Shown: one piece after another, positions 7,462-14,995 of the stretch
How positions within the stretch are numbered: the first letter of the stretch is position 1
Layout: each line of letters opens with the position of its first letter
NCBI GenBank assembly: GCA_021804345.1
Contig: JAJZHV010000002.1
Location: forward strand, 1 to 18,635
Length of the DNA stretch: 18,635 nt
Reading direction: 5' to 3'
DNA from: Pseudomonadota bacterium
GTDB lineage: Bacteria; Pseudomonadota; Gammaproteobacteria; Burkholderiales; Ferrovaceae
Notes under the pieces: model-generated
Databases searched by the model: none
Seen by the model: the letters and a program-made list of their open reading frames with translations, nothing else
What the model was told of the DNA's origin: nothing
Made by a program: the position numbers and the translations under genes

Positions 7462-7640
7462 ACAGCTCATCTCCTGGAAGAATTGAATCAAAGCGATTTG
7501 CCGAGGGGTCCAACACTCAGCTTGACCAAAGGGCACACGGGCCTGCCCATGCAAGTGCCCGCGAATGAATTCGATGGGCGCAAGTTACGCGGCAAGACTT
7601 AGCTCAAAGTGAAAGAATGATGAAGCTTTTGTGACAGACC
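7462..7640 (-). promoter_or_regulatory. Control region and leader of the receptor operon
   Basis: This spacer separates the kinase operon terminator from the receptor start and must hold the receptor promoter. On the plus strand two TGAA tetramers at 7610 and 7621 lie exactly 11 bases apart, the spacing at which OmpR-family regulators bind direct repeats. Nearer the gene are nested inverted repeats: GGGCAC (7531-7536) with GTGCCC (7555-7560), enclosing GGGC/GCCC. These could fold in the 5' leader. No clear -35/-10 pair could be assigned, so only the general role is supported. Confidence 0.35.
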
Positions 7641-7660
7641 AAAAAATCCGCCATGGCGGG
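7641..7660 (-). terminator. Candidate intrinsic terminator after the kinase gene
   Basis: Read on the minus strand, the palindrome CCGCCATGGCGG (7659-7648) is followed by ATTTTTT (7647-7641). The hairpin is short, four G:C-rich pairs around CATG, but it is followed directly by the U-run. It lies 58 bases beyond the ancestral kinase stop at 7718. It would separate the two-component operon from the receptor operon, which runs in the same direction. Confidence 0.55.
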
Positions 7661-7717
7661 ACGCTCAACCGGTGCTGTCGTGTGGACTGGTGTTGGGGGG
7701 TACTGCTGACAGAGGGG

Positions 7718-7855
7718 CTAGCAGACGCAGCGATTGAAGTGGACTGTGGAAATCAGGCCAGTTCTGTCCCTTCTGTTAGCCAAATTGACCTGCACATTTT
7801 CCCTTTTGGAGATGGCGCTGACAATGGCAAGACCAATACCGCTCCCCGTTGTCTG
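7718..7855 (-). pseudogene. Severed 3' end of the histidine kinase (G2 box and tail)
   Basis: In the same frame as the kinase, directly after its TAA, the sequence encodes QTTGSGIGLAIVSAISKREN, then VQVNLANRRDRTGLISTVHF and the final residues NRCVC, ending at TAG 7718-7720. This is the G2 glycine box and last beta strand of a HATPase_c domain, exactly what the truncated upstream protein lacks. No start codon or ribosome site serves it alone. One base change, for example CAA to TAA, explains the break, as no shift of frame is needed. It may be a true recent nonsense mutation, a readthrough site or a sequence error. Confidence 0.8.
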
Positions 7856-9034
7856 TTATCCTGCTGCTCGAAAAAAGCGATCAAACACGCGAACCAGCAG
7901 ATGCTCGGGAATACCAGGACCGGTATCCCTGATTTCCACCAGCGCTTGATGCCCATCAATACGCACACTGACGTCCACACTTCCACCCTCACCGGTGTAG
8001 CGAATCGCGTTATCCAGAAGGTTATCCAGCAAAATTCCGAGATCGTCGGCGTTACCCCAGATCAATGCCGGTTCATCTTGATTGATGCCCAGGTCGATGC
8101 CACGGGATTGCGAGATGGGAATGAACTGACAAACAGAGGTTTTAATCAGCTCATTCAAATCGAGTTGGGTGCGGATGGTCTCCCGCTCCGCTTCATAGCG
8201 TGCCATTTTGAGCAATTGGCTGATCAGTCGCGAGGCCCGTTTCACGCCAGCCTGCAATTGCAGGATCAACGCGTCGAGATCCTCACCGGATCGATGCTGC
8301 GACAGATTATCAATCTGCAGTTGTAACGCGGCCAGGGGAGTGCGCAGTTCGTGGGCCGCATCAAACATGAAATTCCTTTGGGACTCGATGATGTCACGAA
8401 TGCGCATCAGCAATCGATTCATGGCCGCAATCAGCGGCGTCACCTCGTCGGGAATTCGATGGGCGGGCAGCAGACCCGGGCTTGCAGCATCATTTTCCGC
8501 AAGCGCCTGGATGACTTGAGACAGCGGTTTCAAAAAGCGGCTTACTGCAACAAACACCAATACCCAGGACAGGGGAATCAACACAGCGATTGGCAGCATG
8601 GCATGCAGGGCGGCATCCATGGCGATTTCACTCCGAACTTCTTCGGATTGAGAGGCCTGAACGGTTCGGTTGGCGTAGACCATGGTATAGCTGCGCCATT
8701 TTCTCCCGGATACGGCCATGTCCGAAAAGCCGGTATGGGTTTTGATGGGAAGGATGACATCTGAGCGCGATGAACGGATGGCGCTCCCCATAAGTTGCAC
8801 CTGAATGACGTAATCAGACTCTTGCTCTTCTTCGTCTTCTCCCGATCGCTGACTTTCCAGAGCGGATAATCGCTGGCCCTCATACACACTACCGGCAAGC
8901 ATCTGTAATTGATGATCCAGAAGCTCGGTTGCGTCATCGCGGGCCAACCAAAAGGAAATAGCGCCCGCAATCAGGCTGACCGTGGTGAGCAGGCCCATCA
9001 ACCACACCACGAGTTGTGCTCTTAGGGAGGTCAC
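7856..9034 (-). CDS. Sensor histidine kinase, truncated by an in-frame TAA
   Basis: A QseC/PmrB-like sensor kinase of 392 residues as read. A first membrane helix (about residues 5-30) is followed by a periplasmic segment of about 115 residues with an acidic EDEEEQES stretch. A second helix (about 146-166), a HAMP-like linker and the H box FMFDAAHELRTPLAAL (phospho-His about 228) come next. Then the N box (LLDNLLDNAIRYT), G1 box (IRDTGPGIP) and F box (VFDRFFRAAG) are present. Translation then meets TAA at 7858-7856, so the G2 box is lost unless the stop is read through; the remainder continues in frame to 7718. The GTG at 9034 overlaps the regulator's TGA (GTGA) and gives the usual MTSLRAQL start. 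An earlier GTG at 9058 is possible. As truncated, ATP binding is probably impaired. Confidence 0.85.
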   Translation of the reverse strand: MTSLRAQLVVWLMGLLTTVSLIAGAISFWLARDDATELLDHQLQMLAGSVYEGQRLSALESQRSGEDEEEQESDYVIQVQLMGSAIRSSRSDVILPIKTHTGFSDMAVSGRKWRSYTMVYANRTVQASQSEEVRSEIAMDAALHAMLPIAVLIPLSWVLVFVAVSRFLKPLSQVIQALAENDAASPGLLPAHRIPDEVTPLIAAMNRLLMRIRDIIESQRNFMFDAAHELRTPLAALQLQIDNLSQHRSGEDLDALILQLQAGVKRASRLISQLLKMARYEAERETIRTQLDLNELIKTSVCQFIPISQSRGIDLGINQDEPALIWGNADDLGILLDNLLDNAIRYTGEGGSVDVSVRIDGHQALVEIRDTGPGIPEHLLVRVFDRFFRAAG

Positions 9035-9696
9035 GATAAATTGCGTGGTACCATCCACCCAATCCCGCGCACATTACGGATGATTTCAACGTCAAATTTT
9101 TTTCTGATAGAGTGAATCAGTACTTCCACCGCATTGCTTTTCATCGTCTCATTCCAGCCGTATACCTTTTCTTCGATCTGTGTACGCGATAAAACCGAGC
9201 CGGGGTGCTCCATGAGCGCGCATAACAGTGAAAATTCCTTGGGGGGGAGTATCGAGGACTTTCCACGATAGGATACCGCCTGTGTTTTTGGATCCAGCCT
9301 CATTTCACCATTGCTCAGGAAAGACGCCTTACTCACCCCATACTGACGCAAAATGCTGTTGATCCGCGCCAGGAGTTCCTTGAAGCCAAAGGGCTTGACG
9401 AGATAATCATCCGCACCGATATCAAGCCCTCGAACCCGGTCGTCTATTTCATCTTGCGCTGTAATGATGATCAGGGCCGTGCGGTTGCCCCGGCGCCGAA
9501 CCGCCTGCAGCACTTCAATGCCTGATTGATTCGGCAAACCCAGGTCCAGTAAAACCAGGGTATATTTTCCGGATTCGATGCAGGCCTGTCCCAGCAGGCC
9601 ATCTTGTACCCAATCCACCGCAAACCCGGCATCTTCCAGTCCACGGATCAGGCTTTGGCCAATCATCACATCATCTTCGATGGTTAAAATATGCAT
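9031..9696 (-). CDS. OmpR/PhoB-family response regulator
   Basis: A 221-residue two-component regulator. The receiver domain (1-115) shows the acidic pocket E7-D8-D9, phospho-acceptor D51 in LLLDLGLP, T79 in IIITAQD and K101 in YLVKPF. The C-terminal winged-helix DNA-binding domain (about 125-221) shows PPKEFSLLCALMEHPGSVLSRTQIEEKVYGWN and VEVLIHSIRKKFD, followed by IRNVRGIGWMV. It is closest in style to the QseB/PmrA subgroup. It is the first gene of the kinase operon and overlaps the kinase start by four bases. A natural target is the receptor operon next door. The start ATG at 9696 has little Shine-Dalgarno character. Confidence 0.93.
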   Translation of the reverse strand: MHILTIEDDVMIGQSLIRGLEDAGFAVDWVQDGLLGQACIESGKYTLVLLDLGLPNQSGIEVLQAVRRRGNRTALIIITAQDEIDDRVRGLDIGADDYLVKPFGFKELLARINSILRQYGVSKASFLSNGEMRLDPKTQAVSYRGKSSILPPKEFSLLCALMEHPGSVLSRTQIEEKVYGWNETMKSNAVEVLIHSIRKKFDVEIIRNVRGIGWMVPRNLS

Positions 9697-9839
9697 GGTT
9701 GCAGCAGGCCACGCCCGCCTCTCGGGATCGGTTCAGGGGGTAAGGAGAATACTGCACACTTCATGACAGCCGTATGAATCCTGTTTGCATTCTGTCCTGG
9801 CAGTCCGTGCTCTGGTTTGACCCTGAGCGATTAGAACCA

Positions 9840-9914
9840 CCGGGTTGTTTTCCGGCAACCACGCGGCTACTATGTGGTGAGCCAACCCGGTTGCCTGAGC
9901 CCCTGAATGAGGGG
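9840..9914 (+). promoter_or_regulatory. Structured leader of the phosphoglucomutase gene
   Basis: Between the divergent regulator and pgm lies a stretch rich in complementary segments. CCGGGTTG (9840-9847) pairs with CAACCCGG (9883-9890), and GGCAACC (9854-9860) pairs with GGTTGCC (9889-9895). GGTTG (9843-9847) can also pair with CAACC (9856-9860), so alternative folds compete. A last hairpin, CCCCT-GAATG-AGGGG (9900-9914), ends 15 bases before the ribosome site GAGGAA (9930-9935). This could be a cis-regulatory RNA, but no known riboswitch class is recognised with confidence. Confidence 0.4.
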
Positions 9915-9944
9915 ATTACGGACCTGAACGAGGAACAGCGAACC

Positions 9945-11630
9945 ATGAACGACGCCCGCCCCACCAACACACCCCGGGTCAGTGCGCTGGCCGGAAAACC
10001 CGCTCCCGCCTCGCTGCGCGTGGATGTAGCGCAACTTCTGGCCGCCTATGGCGCACTACGTCCCGATGCCCACGAACCGAGCCAGCGCGTGAGCTTCGGA
10101 ACTTCCGGTCATCGGGGCTGTGCCCTCCACTGCAGTTTCAATGACTGGCATGTGGCCGCCATCACCCAGGCCATTTGCGAATACCGTCACAGTCAGCATA
10201 TCGATGGGCCCCTGTATCTGGGAATCGACACCCATGCGTTGTCCCAACCCGCCTTTGAAACAGCTCTGGAGGTTCTGGCGGCCAACGCCGTCACGACGCG
10301 ACTGTCCTTGGGCACCCCCTTCACCCCGACTCCGGCCCTCTCCCATGCCATTCTGGTTCATAACCGGGGGCGCAGCGCAGGTTGGGCTGACGGCATCGTC
10401 ATCACGCCCTCGCATAATCCCCCGGAAGATGGGGGCTTCAAGTACAACCCCCCCCATGGCGGACCGGCGGACAAGGAAGTGACCGACTGGATCGAAACCC
10501 GGGCCAACGCCCTGCTGGTCAGCCGCCTGGCGGGAGTAAAAAGAATTCCTCTGGCTCAGGCCCTGCACGCTAGCACCACGCAGTACCACGACATCATGGG
10601 CCAGTATGTGGCCGATCTAGAAACGCTGCTCGACATGCAGGCCCTGCGCGCATCGGGCATCCGTCTGGGGGTAGACCCTCTGGGCGGAGCCGGGGTGCAC
10701 TATTGGCCAGCCATCGCCGAGCATTACGGTTTGAACCTGACCGTGGTCAACCCCGCCGTGGACCCAACCTTTGGGTTCATGAGCGTGGACTGGGATGGGC
10801 GCATTCGCATGGACCCCTCCTCGGCCTACGCCATGCAGGGGTTGATTGGATTGAAGGATCGCTTCGACATTGCCTTTGGCTGCGATCCCGACCATGATCG
10901 CCACGGCATCGTCACGCCCAGTGGCGGCCTGATGGCCCCCAACCACTACCTGAGCGTAGCCATCGCCCACCTGTTTGCCCATCGTCCCCAATGGCCCGAG
11001 CGCGCCGGCGTAGGGAAAACCCTAGTGAGTAGCCGCATGATCGACCGGGTCAGTACGCACCTAGGACGCCCGCTCACCGAGGTTCCCGTGGGGTTTAAAT
11101 GGTTTGTCGAGGGCTTGATGAACGGCTCTCTGGCCTTTGCCGGAGAAGAAAGCGCTGGTGCCACTTTTGTGCGTCGGGATGGCCGCGTGTGGACCACCGA
11201 CAAGGATGGCATCGCCCTGGCCCTGCTCTCCGCCGAGATCACGGCGCTTCAGGGGCGCGACCCCAGTGCCCTATACCAGGACCTGACACTATCCTTCGGA
11301 AACCCGGTATATGACCGGATCGATGCGCCCGCCACAGTGGCCCAGAAAAAAATTCTGGGAAACCTGTCCGCGCAACAGATCACCTCGACCGAATTGGCCG
11401 GCGAAACGATCACCGGCCTGCTCACCCGGGCCCCCGGCAACCAGGCCCCCATTGGCGGTCTGAAAGTGGAAACCGCCAGTGGCTGGTTTGCGGCCCGGCC
11501 CTCGGGAACCGAGAACCTGTACAAGATCTATGCCGAAAGTTTTCGTGACCGGGCGCATCTGCAACGCCTGTTGACGGAAGCACAGGCCCTGGTGGACACG
11601 GCGCTGGCAACGGCCCCCGGGAGCAGCTAG
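9945..11630 (+). CDS. pgm: Phosphoglucomutase (alpha-D-glucose-1,6-bisphosphate-dependent)
   Basis: A 561-residue phosphohexomutase that interconverts glucose 1-phosphate and glucose 6-phosphate in the cytoplasm, feeding UDP-glucose and related nucleotide sugars. Motifs are in order. SFGTSGHRG lies near the N-terminus and the phosphoserine loop is ITPSHNPPEDGG (catalytic Ser about 156). The metal loop is DPDHDRHG (about 314-321), the sugar-specificity loop GEESAGA (about 400) and the phosphate-binding loop ARPSGTENLYKIY (about 518). Length and motifs fit the E. coli Pgm type. The frame stays open up to 9774, but the ATG at 9945 has GAGGAA at the right distance, and the upstream residues are low-quality sequence lying over the structured leader. 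It leads the plus-strand exopolysaccharide genes. Confidence 0.94.
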   Translation: MNDARPTNTPRVSALAGKPAPASLRVDVAQLLAAYGALRPDAHEPSQRVSFGTSGHRGCALHCSFNDWHVAAITQAICEYRHSQHIDGPLYLGIDTHALSQPAFETALEVLAANAVTTRLSLGTPFTPTPALSHAILVHNRGRSAGWADGIVITPSHNPPEDGGFKYNPPHGGPADKEVTDWIETRANALLVSRLAGVKRIPLAQALHASTTQYHDIMGQYVADLETLLDMQALRASGIRLGVDPLGGAGVHYWPAIAEHYGLNLTVVNPAVDPTFGFMSVDWDGRIRMDPSSAYAMQGLIGLKDRFDIAFGCDPDHDRHGIVTPSGGLMAPNHYLSVAIAHLFAHRPQWPERAGVGKTLVSSRMIDRVSTHLGRPLTEVPVGFKWFVEGLMNGSLAFAGEESAGATFVRRDGRVWTTDKDGIALALLSAEITALQGRDPSALYQDLTLSFGNPVYDRIDAPATVAQKKILGNLSAQQITSTELAGETITGLLTRAPGNQAPIGGLKVETASGWFAARPSGTENLYKIYAESFRDRAHLQRLLTEAQALVDTALATAPGSS

Positions 11631-11670
11631 CCCCTGTCGCATTTCTTTACAACAGTCGCACAGACCTCTG

Positions 11671-11704
11671 GCCACTATGCGATAATCGCGCTGGCTTTTT
11701 CTTT
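11671..11704 (+). terminator. Terminator-like hairpin between pgm and the export gene
   Basis: GCCA (11671-11674) pairs with TGGC (11692-11695). Inside this, GCGA (11679-11682) pairs with TCGC (11686-11689) around TAA. TTTTTCTTT follows at once. The interrupted stem is only moderately stable. It ends 12 bases before the next start codon, so it could terminate pgm transcripts or act as an attenuator for the export cluster. Confidence 0.4.
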
Positions 11705-11716
11705 ACTCTGGAATGT

Positions 11717-14110
11717 ATGACCATGTTGAAGTATTGGGGCAGGTTTGCACTGTTGTTGCGTATTGTTTTGGTTTTTATGGTTGTAGGAGCAAGCACCGCA
11801 GAGGCTGCGGGTGCCGGTTCTGCCAGTCCCTTTACGGGCGCTGCAGCCCTGTATGGGGCCTCGCCCACGGGCGGCCAGGCTGCCGTTCTTCCTAATGGGA
11901 CGGCAGTCCCCCCAGGGATGGTGCTGCCCCCCGGGGTCAGTTTGCCCCAGGGCGTTGCCCCCCCCACCCCGGGTACCACCAAACCGGCGGCTCCCGGCAA
12001 AGACGGGGGCACTGACAATTCCAAGGATAGCCGGGACACTACCCAGCGCAAGGACGCCCTGGTGGAATTTCCGCCCTTGACCCCCAATGCGTTTCAAACC
12101 TACATTTTCCAATCCACGGGTCAGTTTCTGCCCATCTATGGCTCGGCCCTGTTCAACCAGTCCAATCCCTTTGCCGCCTTGAGTTCGGTGCCCGTGCCCT
12201 CCAATTACATTGTGGGCCCCGGCGATGAAATCCTGCTTCGGGTTTATAGCGCCGCCATCGACTTCGACCAAACCCTAGTGGTGGGGCGCGATGGCACGAT
12301 TCCCCTGCCCAAAATCGGCCCAGTCATGGTGGCCGGCAAGCATATGTCGGATCTGGAGCCCTATCTGAAGGGGCAATTGAGCCGCATCATTGCCGACTTC
12401 AACCTGTCGGTGACCCTGGGCAAATTGCGTGGCATTGAAGTCTACGTGGTGGGTCAGGCACGCGCCCCGGGCAAGTACATCGTGAGCAGCGTCAGCACCC
12501 TCATCAATGCCCTGTTTGCCACGGGCGGTCCCAATAGCAACGGCAGCTTGCGCAACATCCAGTTGGTGCGCTCCGGTCAGGTGGTGGGCACCCTGGACCT
12601 GTACGGGTTTCTGTCCACCGGCGACACCTCCCACGACCTGCATCTGGAACAGGGGGACGCCATCAACATTCAACGCATCGGACAACAAGTGGCCTTGATG
12701 GGCTCCACCCCCACCCCCGCCGTGTATGAACTGATGCCCACCAGCAAACCCCAGCCCTTAAACGACATCATCCAGCTCTCGGGTGGAGTACCCGCCTGGA
12801 CCACACCGCTCAAGGCCAGCATGGAGCGCATCGATCCCCAGCAGGATAAGCCCCTGTTTGCCAAGGCCCTGGTGCTGGATGCGAAGGGCCTGGCCACCCC
12901 GGTGCGCGACGGCGATATCGTCACCCTCTTTCCCATCAAGCCCGCCTATGACAACGCGGTGACGCTGCATATTGCCGACGCCAGCCCGGTGCGCGTTCCC
13001 ATCGAGCCCGGGGCCCATATTCGCGACATCATTCCCAACCGCGCCGCCCTGTTGACCAGCGGCTATTTTATGCGGCGCTTCAACATGAGCGCCACAGGCG
13101 CCAACGCCGGCAGCGAACTGGAACGAATTGGACGCAACGACCAGGACCAGATCAACTGGGGCGAGGCCATCATCGAGCGGGTGACTGATACCGATCAGCA
13201 ACACCAGATCCTGTCCTTCAACCTGGAACAGGCGGTGGTAAAGGGCGACCCCACCCAAAACCTGGCCTTGATGCCAGGCGACATCATCACCATTTTCTCC
13301 CAGAAGGATGTGCAGGTTCCCCTGGATAGCCAGATTCGCATGGTGCGCCTGCAAGGCGAAGTGAACGCTCCAGGCATCTATCAACTGCAGCCGGGCGAAA
13401 CCCTGCGCCAACTGGTGGCGCGCGCCGGAGGAGTAACCAGCCGGGCCTATATTTATGGCACGGAAGTGTCACGCCTTTCGGTTAAGGAGCAGCAGGTCAA
13501 GAATCTGGACACCATCATCCGTCAGATGGAACTGCAACTCAACGGCAATCTGAACACCGTGAATCTTTCCAGCGATCTGGCGAGTTCGGCGCAAACAGTG
13601 ATCGAGCGCCGCTCCCGCGAGCAGTTCCAGCAAAAGATTGCCGCCCTGCGCACCATCAAGCCCAATGGCCGGGTGGTGATGGAACTAGACCCCTATGCCC
13701 ACACCCTGCCCGACTTTATGCTAGAAAATGGCGACGAGATCAAGATTCCCTACATGCCAGGCAGCGTGTTGGCCGTGGGCGCGGTGTATAACGAAAACTC
13801 CCTCATCTACCGTCCCAAGCGCACCGTGGCCGATTACCTGAAGGTGGCCGGCATCAACCCCCAGGCCGAAGTGGACAAGACCTTCGTGGTGCATGCGGAT
13901 GGCAGCATCGCCACCACCGGCCAAGACCACTGGTTCATGGCCGATAACGTCCAGGCGCTGCGCCTCATGCCCGGGGATACCATCGTGGTACCGGAAAAAT
14001 ACTCCACCGAATCAGGCTATTCCGTCTTCATGCGCGGGCTGATCGACTGGAGTACCGCCATGGGTCAGATCGGTTTGGCGGCTGTGGCCATCAAGGTACT
14101 GCACCCATGA
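11717..14110 (+). CDS. Wza-like polysaccharide export protein with SLBB repeats
   Basis: A 797-residue outer-membrane export protein for capsule or exopolysaccharide. A signal peptide (about 1-30, ending ASTAEA) is followed by a Pro/Gly-rich stretch with repeated LPxG/PPG units (about 57-95) and the Poly_export domain (about 163-236, YIVGPGDEILLRVY). SLBB-type beta-grasp repeats lie around 240-320, 324-406 and 543-760 (for example VYVVGQARAPGKY and VRLQGEVNAPGIY). A C-terminal helix (about 778-795, STAMGQIGLAAVAIKVL) would form the outer-membrane pore as in Wza. No lipobox Cys follows the signal peptide, unlike E. coli Wza, and the chain is about twice Wza's length. The ATG at 11717 is used; a second ATG two codons later is equally possible. 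Its stop overlaps the next gene by ATGA. Confidence 0.9.
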   Translation: MTMLKYWGRFALLLRIVLVFMVVGASTAEAAGAGSASPFTGAAALYGASPTGGQAAVLPNGTAVPPGMVLPPGVSLPQGVAPPTPGTTKPAAPGKDGGTDNSKDSRDTTQRKDALVEFPPLTPNAFQTYIFQSTGQFLPIYGSALFNQSNPFAALSSVPVPSNYIVGPGDEILLRVYSAAIDFDQTLVVGRDGTIPLPKIGPVMVAGKHMSDLEPYLKGQLSRIIADFNLSVTLGKLRGIEVYVVGQARAPGKYIVSSVSTLINALFATGGPNSNGSLRNIQLVRSGQVVGTLDLYGFLSTGDTSHDLHLEQGDAINIQRIGQQVALMGSTPTPAVYELMPTSKPQPLNDIIQLSGGVPAWTTPLKASMERIDPQQDKPLFAKALVLDAKGLATPVRDGDIVTLFPIKPAYDNAVTLHIADASPVRVPIEPGAHIRDIIPNRAALLTSGYFMRRFNMSATGANAGSELERIGRNDQDQINWGEAIIERVTDTDQQHQILSFNLEQAVVKGDPTQNLALMPGDIITIFSQKDVQVPLDSQIRMVRLQGEVNAPGIYQLQPGETLRQLVARAGGVTSRAYIYGTEVSRLSVKEQQVKNLDTIIRQMELQLNGNLNTVNLSSDLASSAQTVIERRSREQFQQKIAALRTIKPNGRVVMELDPYAHTLPDFMLENGDEIKIPYMPGSVLAVGAVYNENSLIYRPKRTVADYLKVAGINPQAEVDKTFVVHADGSIATTGQDHWFMADNVQALRLMPGDTIVVPEKYSTESGYSVFMRGLIDWSTAMGQIGLAAVAIKVLHP

Positions 14111-14994
14111 TGCCGGAAGCGGAAGAAGACAGCATCAGCCTGCTGGATCTGCTCACAGTTCTGGGTCGAGAAAAGTGGCTGTTTCTGGGTCTGCCCACCC
14201 TAGCCGTCCTCATCGCCGTGGTGGTGAGTCTCCAGCTCACCCCCAAATTCACTGCCAAGGCGGTGCTGGTCATTCCCAGCAGAACCCCCAGCGCTTCCTC
14301 GGCCCTGGCGGACCAACTGGCGGGCGCATCGGGCATTGGAGGATTCTCCGGCCTCTCCGGCGGTCAGGGAGCCATGTACGCGGCCATGATGGAAAGCAAC
14401 ACGGTGCGCATGGATCTGGCCCGGCGCTTCAAGTTGAAGGAGCATTATGGCAAGGGGCACGCAGATTTCAATGATGATGACATGCTCAAGGCCATGAAGG
14501 GCCACATCAAAGTCACGAATGATGCCAAAACTAGCTTCATCTCTGTAGAAGTGGAGGACGAGGTGCCCCAGTTTGCCGCCGAACTGGCCAATGCTCACCT
14601 AGAGGCCATGCGCGACCTGCTCAACCGCATGTCCGCCACCGAGGCCGAACAACGCAGCCATTTCTTTCTGCAACAGATCGAAGCCATCGAACACCGGCCC
14701 TTACGCGACCCCCAAGTGCAGACTGGCCTGATGGCAGGCCTCATCCGCCAGTATGAAGGGGCGCGCATGGATCAGGCGCGCAACGCCATGGTGCTGCATG
14801 TGGTGGATCTGGCCACCGCGCCCGAGCGCCGCTCCTATCCTAAGCGCTCCCTCATCGTGGGAATTTCCGGTTTGGGCGGCTTGTTTTTGGGCGCTCTGCT
14901 GGCCTTTATGCGCCACGCTATTCGCAAGTCCCGGCGTAATCCTCTCACTCAGGACGCCTGGCGCTCCTTGGGCCAAGCTTGGCGAGGAAAATGA
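14107..14994 (+). CDS. Wzz-family chain-length determinant, short form
   Basis: A 295-residue polysaccharide co-polymerase. A cytoplasmic N-terminus (SISLLDLLTVLGREKW) precedes the first membrane helix (about 25-45). The periplasmic Wzz domain has the usual FTAKAVLVIPSRTPSASSAL and ESNTVRMDLARRFKL, then ISVEVEDEVPQFAAELANAH. The second membrane helix (about 248-268) follows the family Pro motif APERRSYPKR. The region normally holding a long coiled coil, after EQRSHFFLQQIEAI (to about 194), jumps almost directly to the pre-helix segment (IRQYEGARMDQARN, about 213). The protein is thus clearly shorter than most relatives I know from such clusters. There is no tyrosine-kinase domain. The ATGA overlap couples it to the export gene, and an ATG one codon later is possible. 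Confidence 0.87.
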   Translation: MMPEAEEDSISLLDLLTVLGREKWLFLGLPTLAVLIAVVVSLQLTPKFTAKAVLVIPSRTPSASSALADQLAGASGIGGFSGLSGGQGAMYAAMMESNTVRMDLARRFKLKEHYGKGHADFNDDDMLKAMKGHIKVTNDAKTSFISVEVEDEVPQFAAELANAHLEAMRDLLNRMSATEAEQRSHFFLQQIEAIEHRPLRDPQVQTGLMAGLIRQYEGARMDQARNAMVLHVVDLATAPERRSYPKRSLIVGISGLGGLFLGALLAFMRHAIRKSRRNPLTQDAWRSLGQAWRGK

Positions 14995-14995
14995 C

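Noticed and set aside
7753..7992. Frameshift explanation for the kinase break, using the open frame ending in GTELA
   Set aside because: The conserved G2 box and tail are in the same frame as the kinase, so the lesion is a stop codon; the other frame gives no HATPase motif.
9852..9914. Resemblance to a SAM riboswitch core (CCGGCAACC followed by GGTGAGCCAA)
   Set aside because: The remaining conserved SAM-I or SAM-IV elements, such as the P1 and kink-turn sequences, are not found, and pgm is not a methionine or SAM gene. The match is probably chance.
9774..9944. N-terminal extension of the phosphoglucomutase frame
   Set aside because: It overlaps the structured leader, has no family similarity and no ribosome site; the ATG at 9945 has both the right protein start and GAGGAA.
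9697..11716. Search for an ops/JUMPstart element (GGCGGTAG) that would recruit RfaH to the polysaccharide genes
   Set aside because: No copy of the motif was found in the leaders of pgm or the export gene.
14753..14995. Upstream extension of the YjbH frame inside the Wzz gene
   Set aside because: A signal peptide begins at 14996 with a good ribosome site; the extension is simply the absence of stops in the Wzz gene's other frame.
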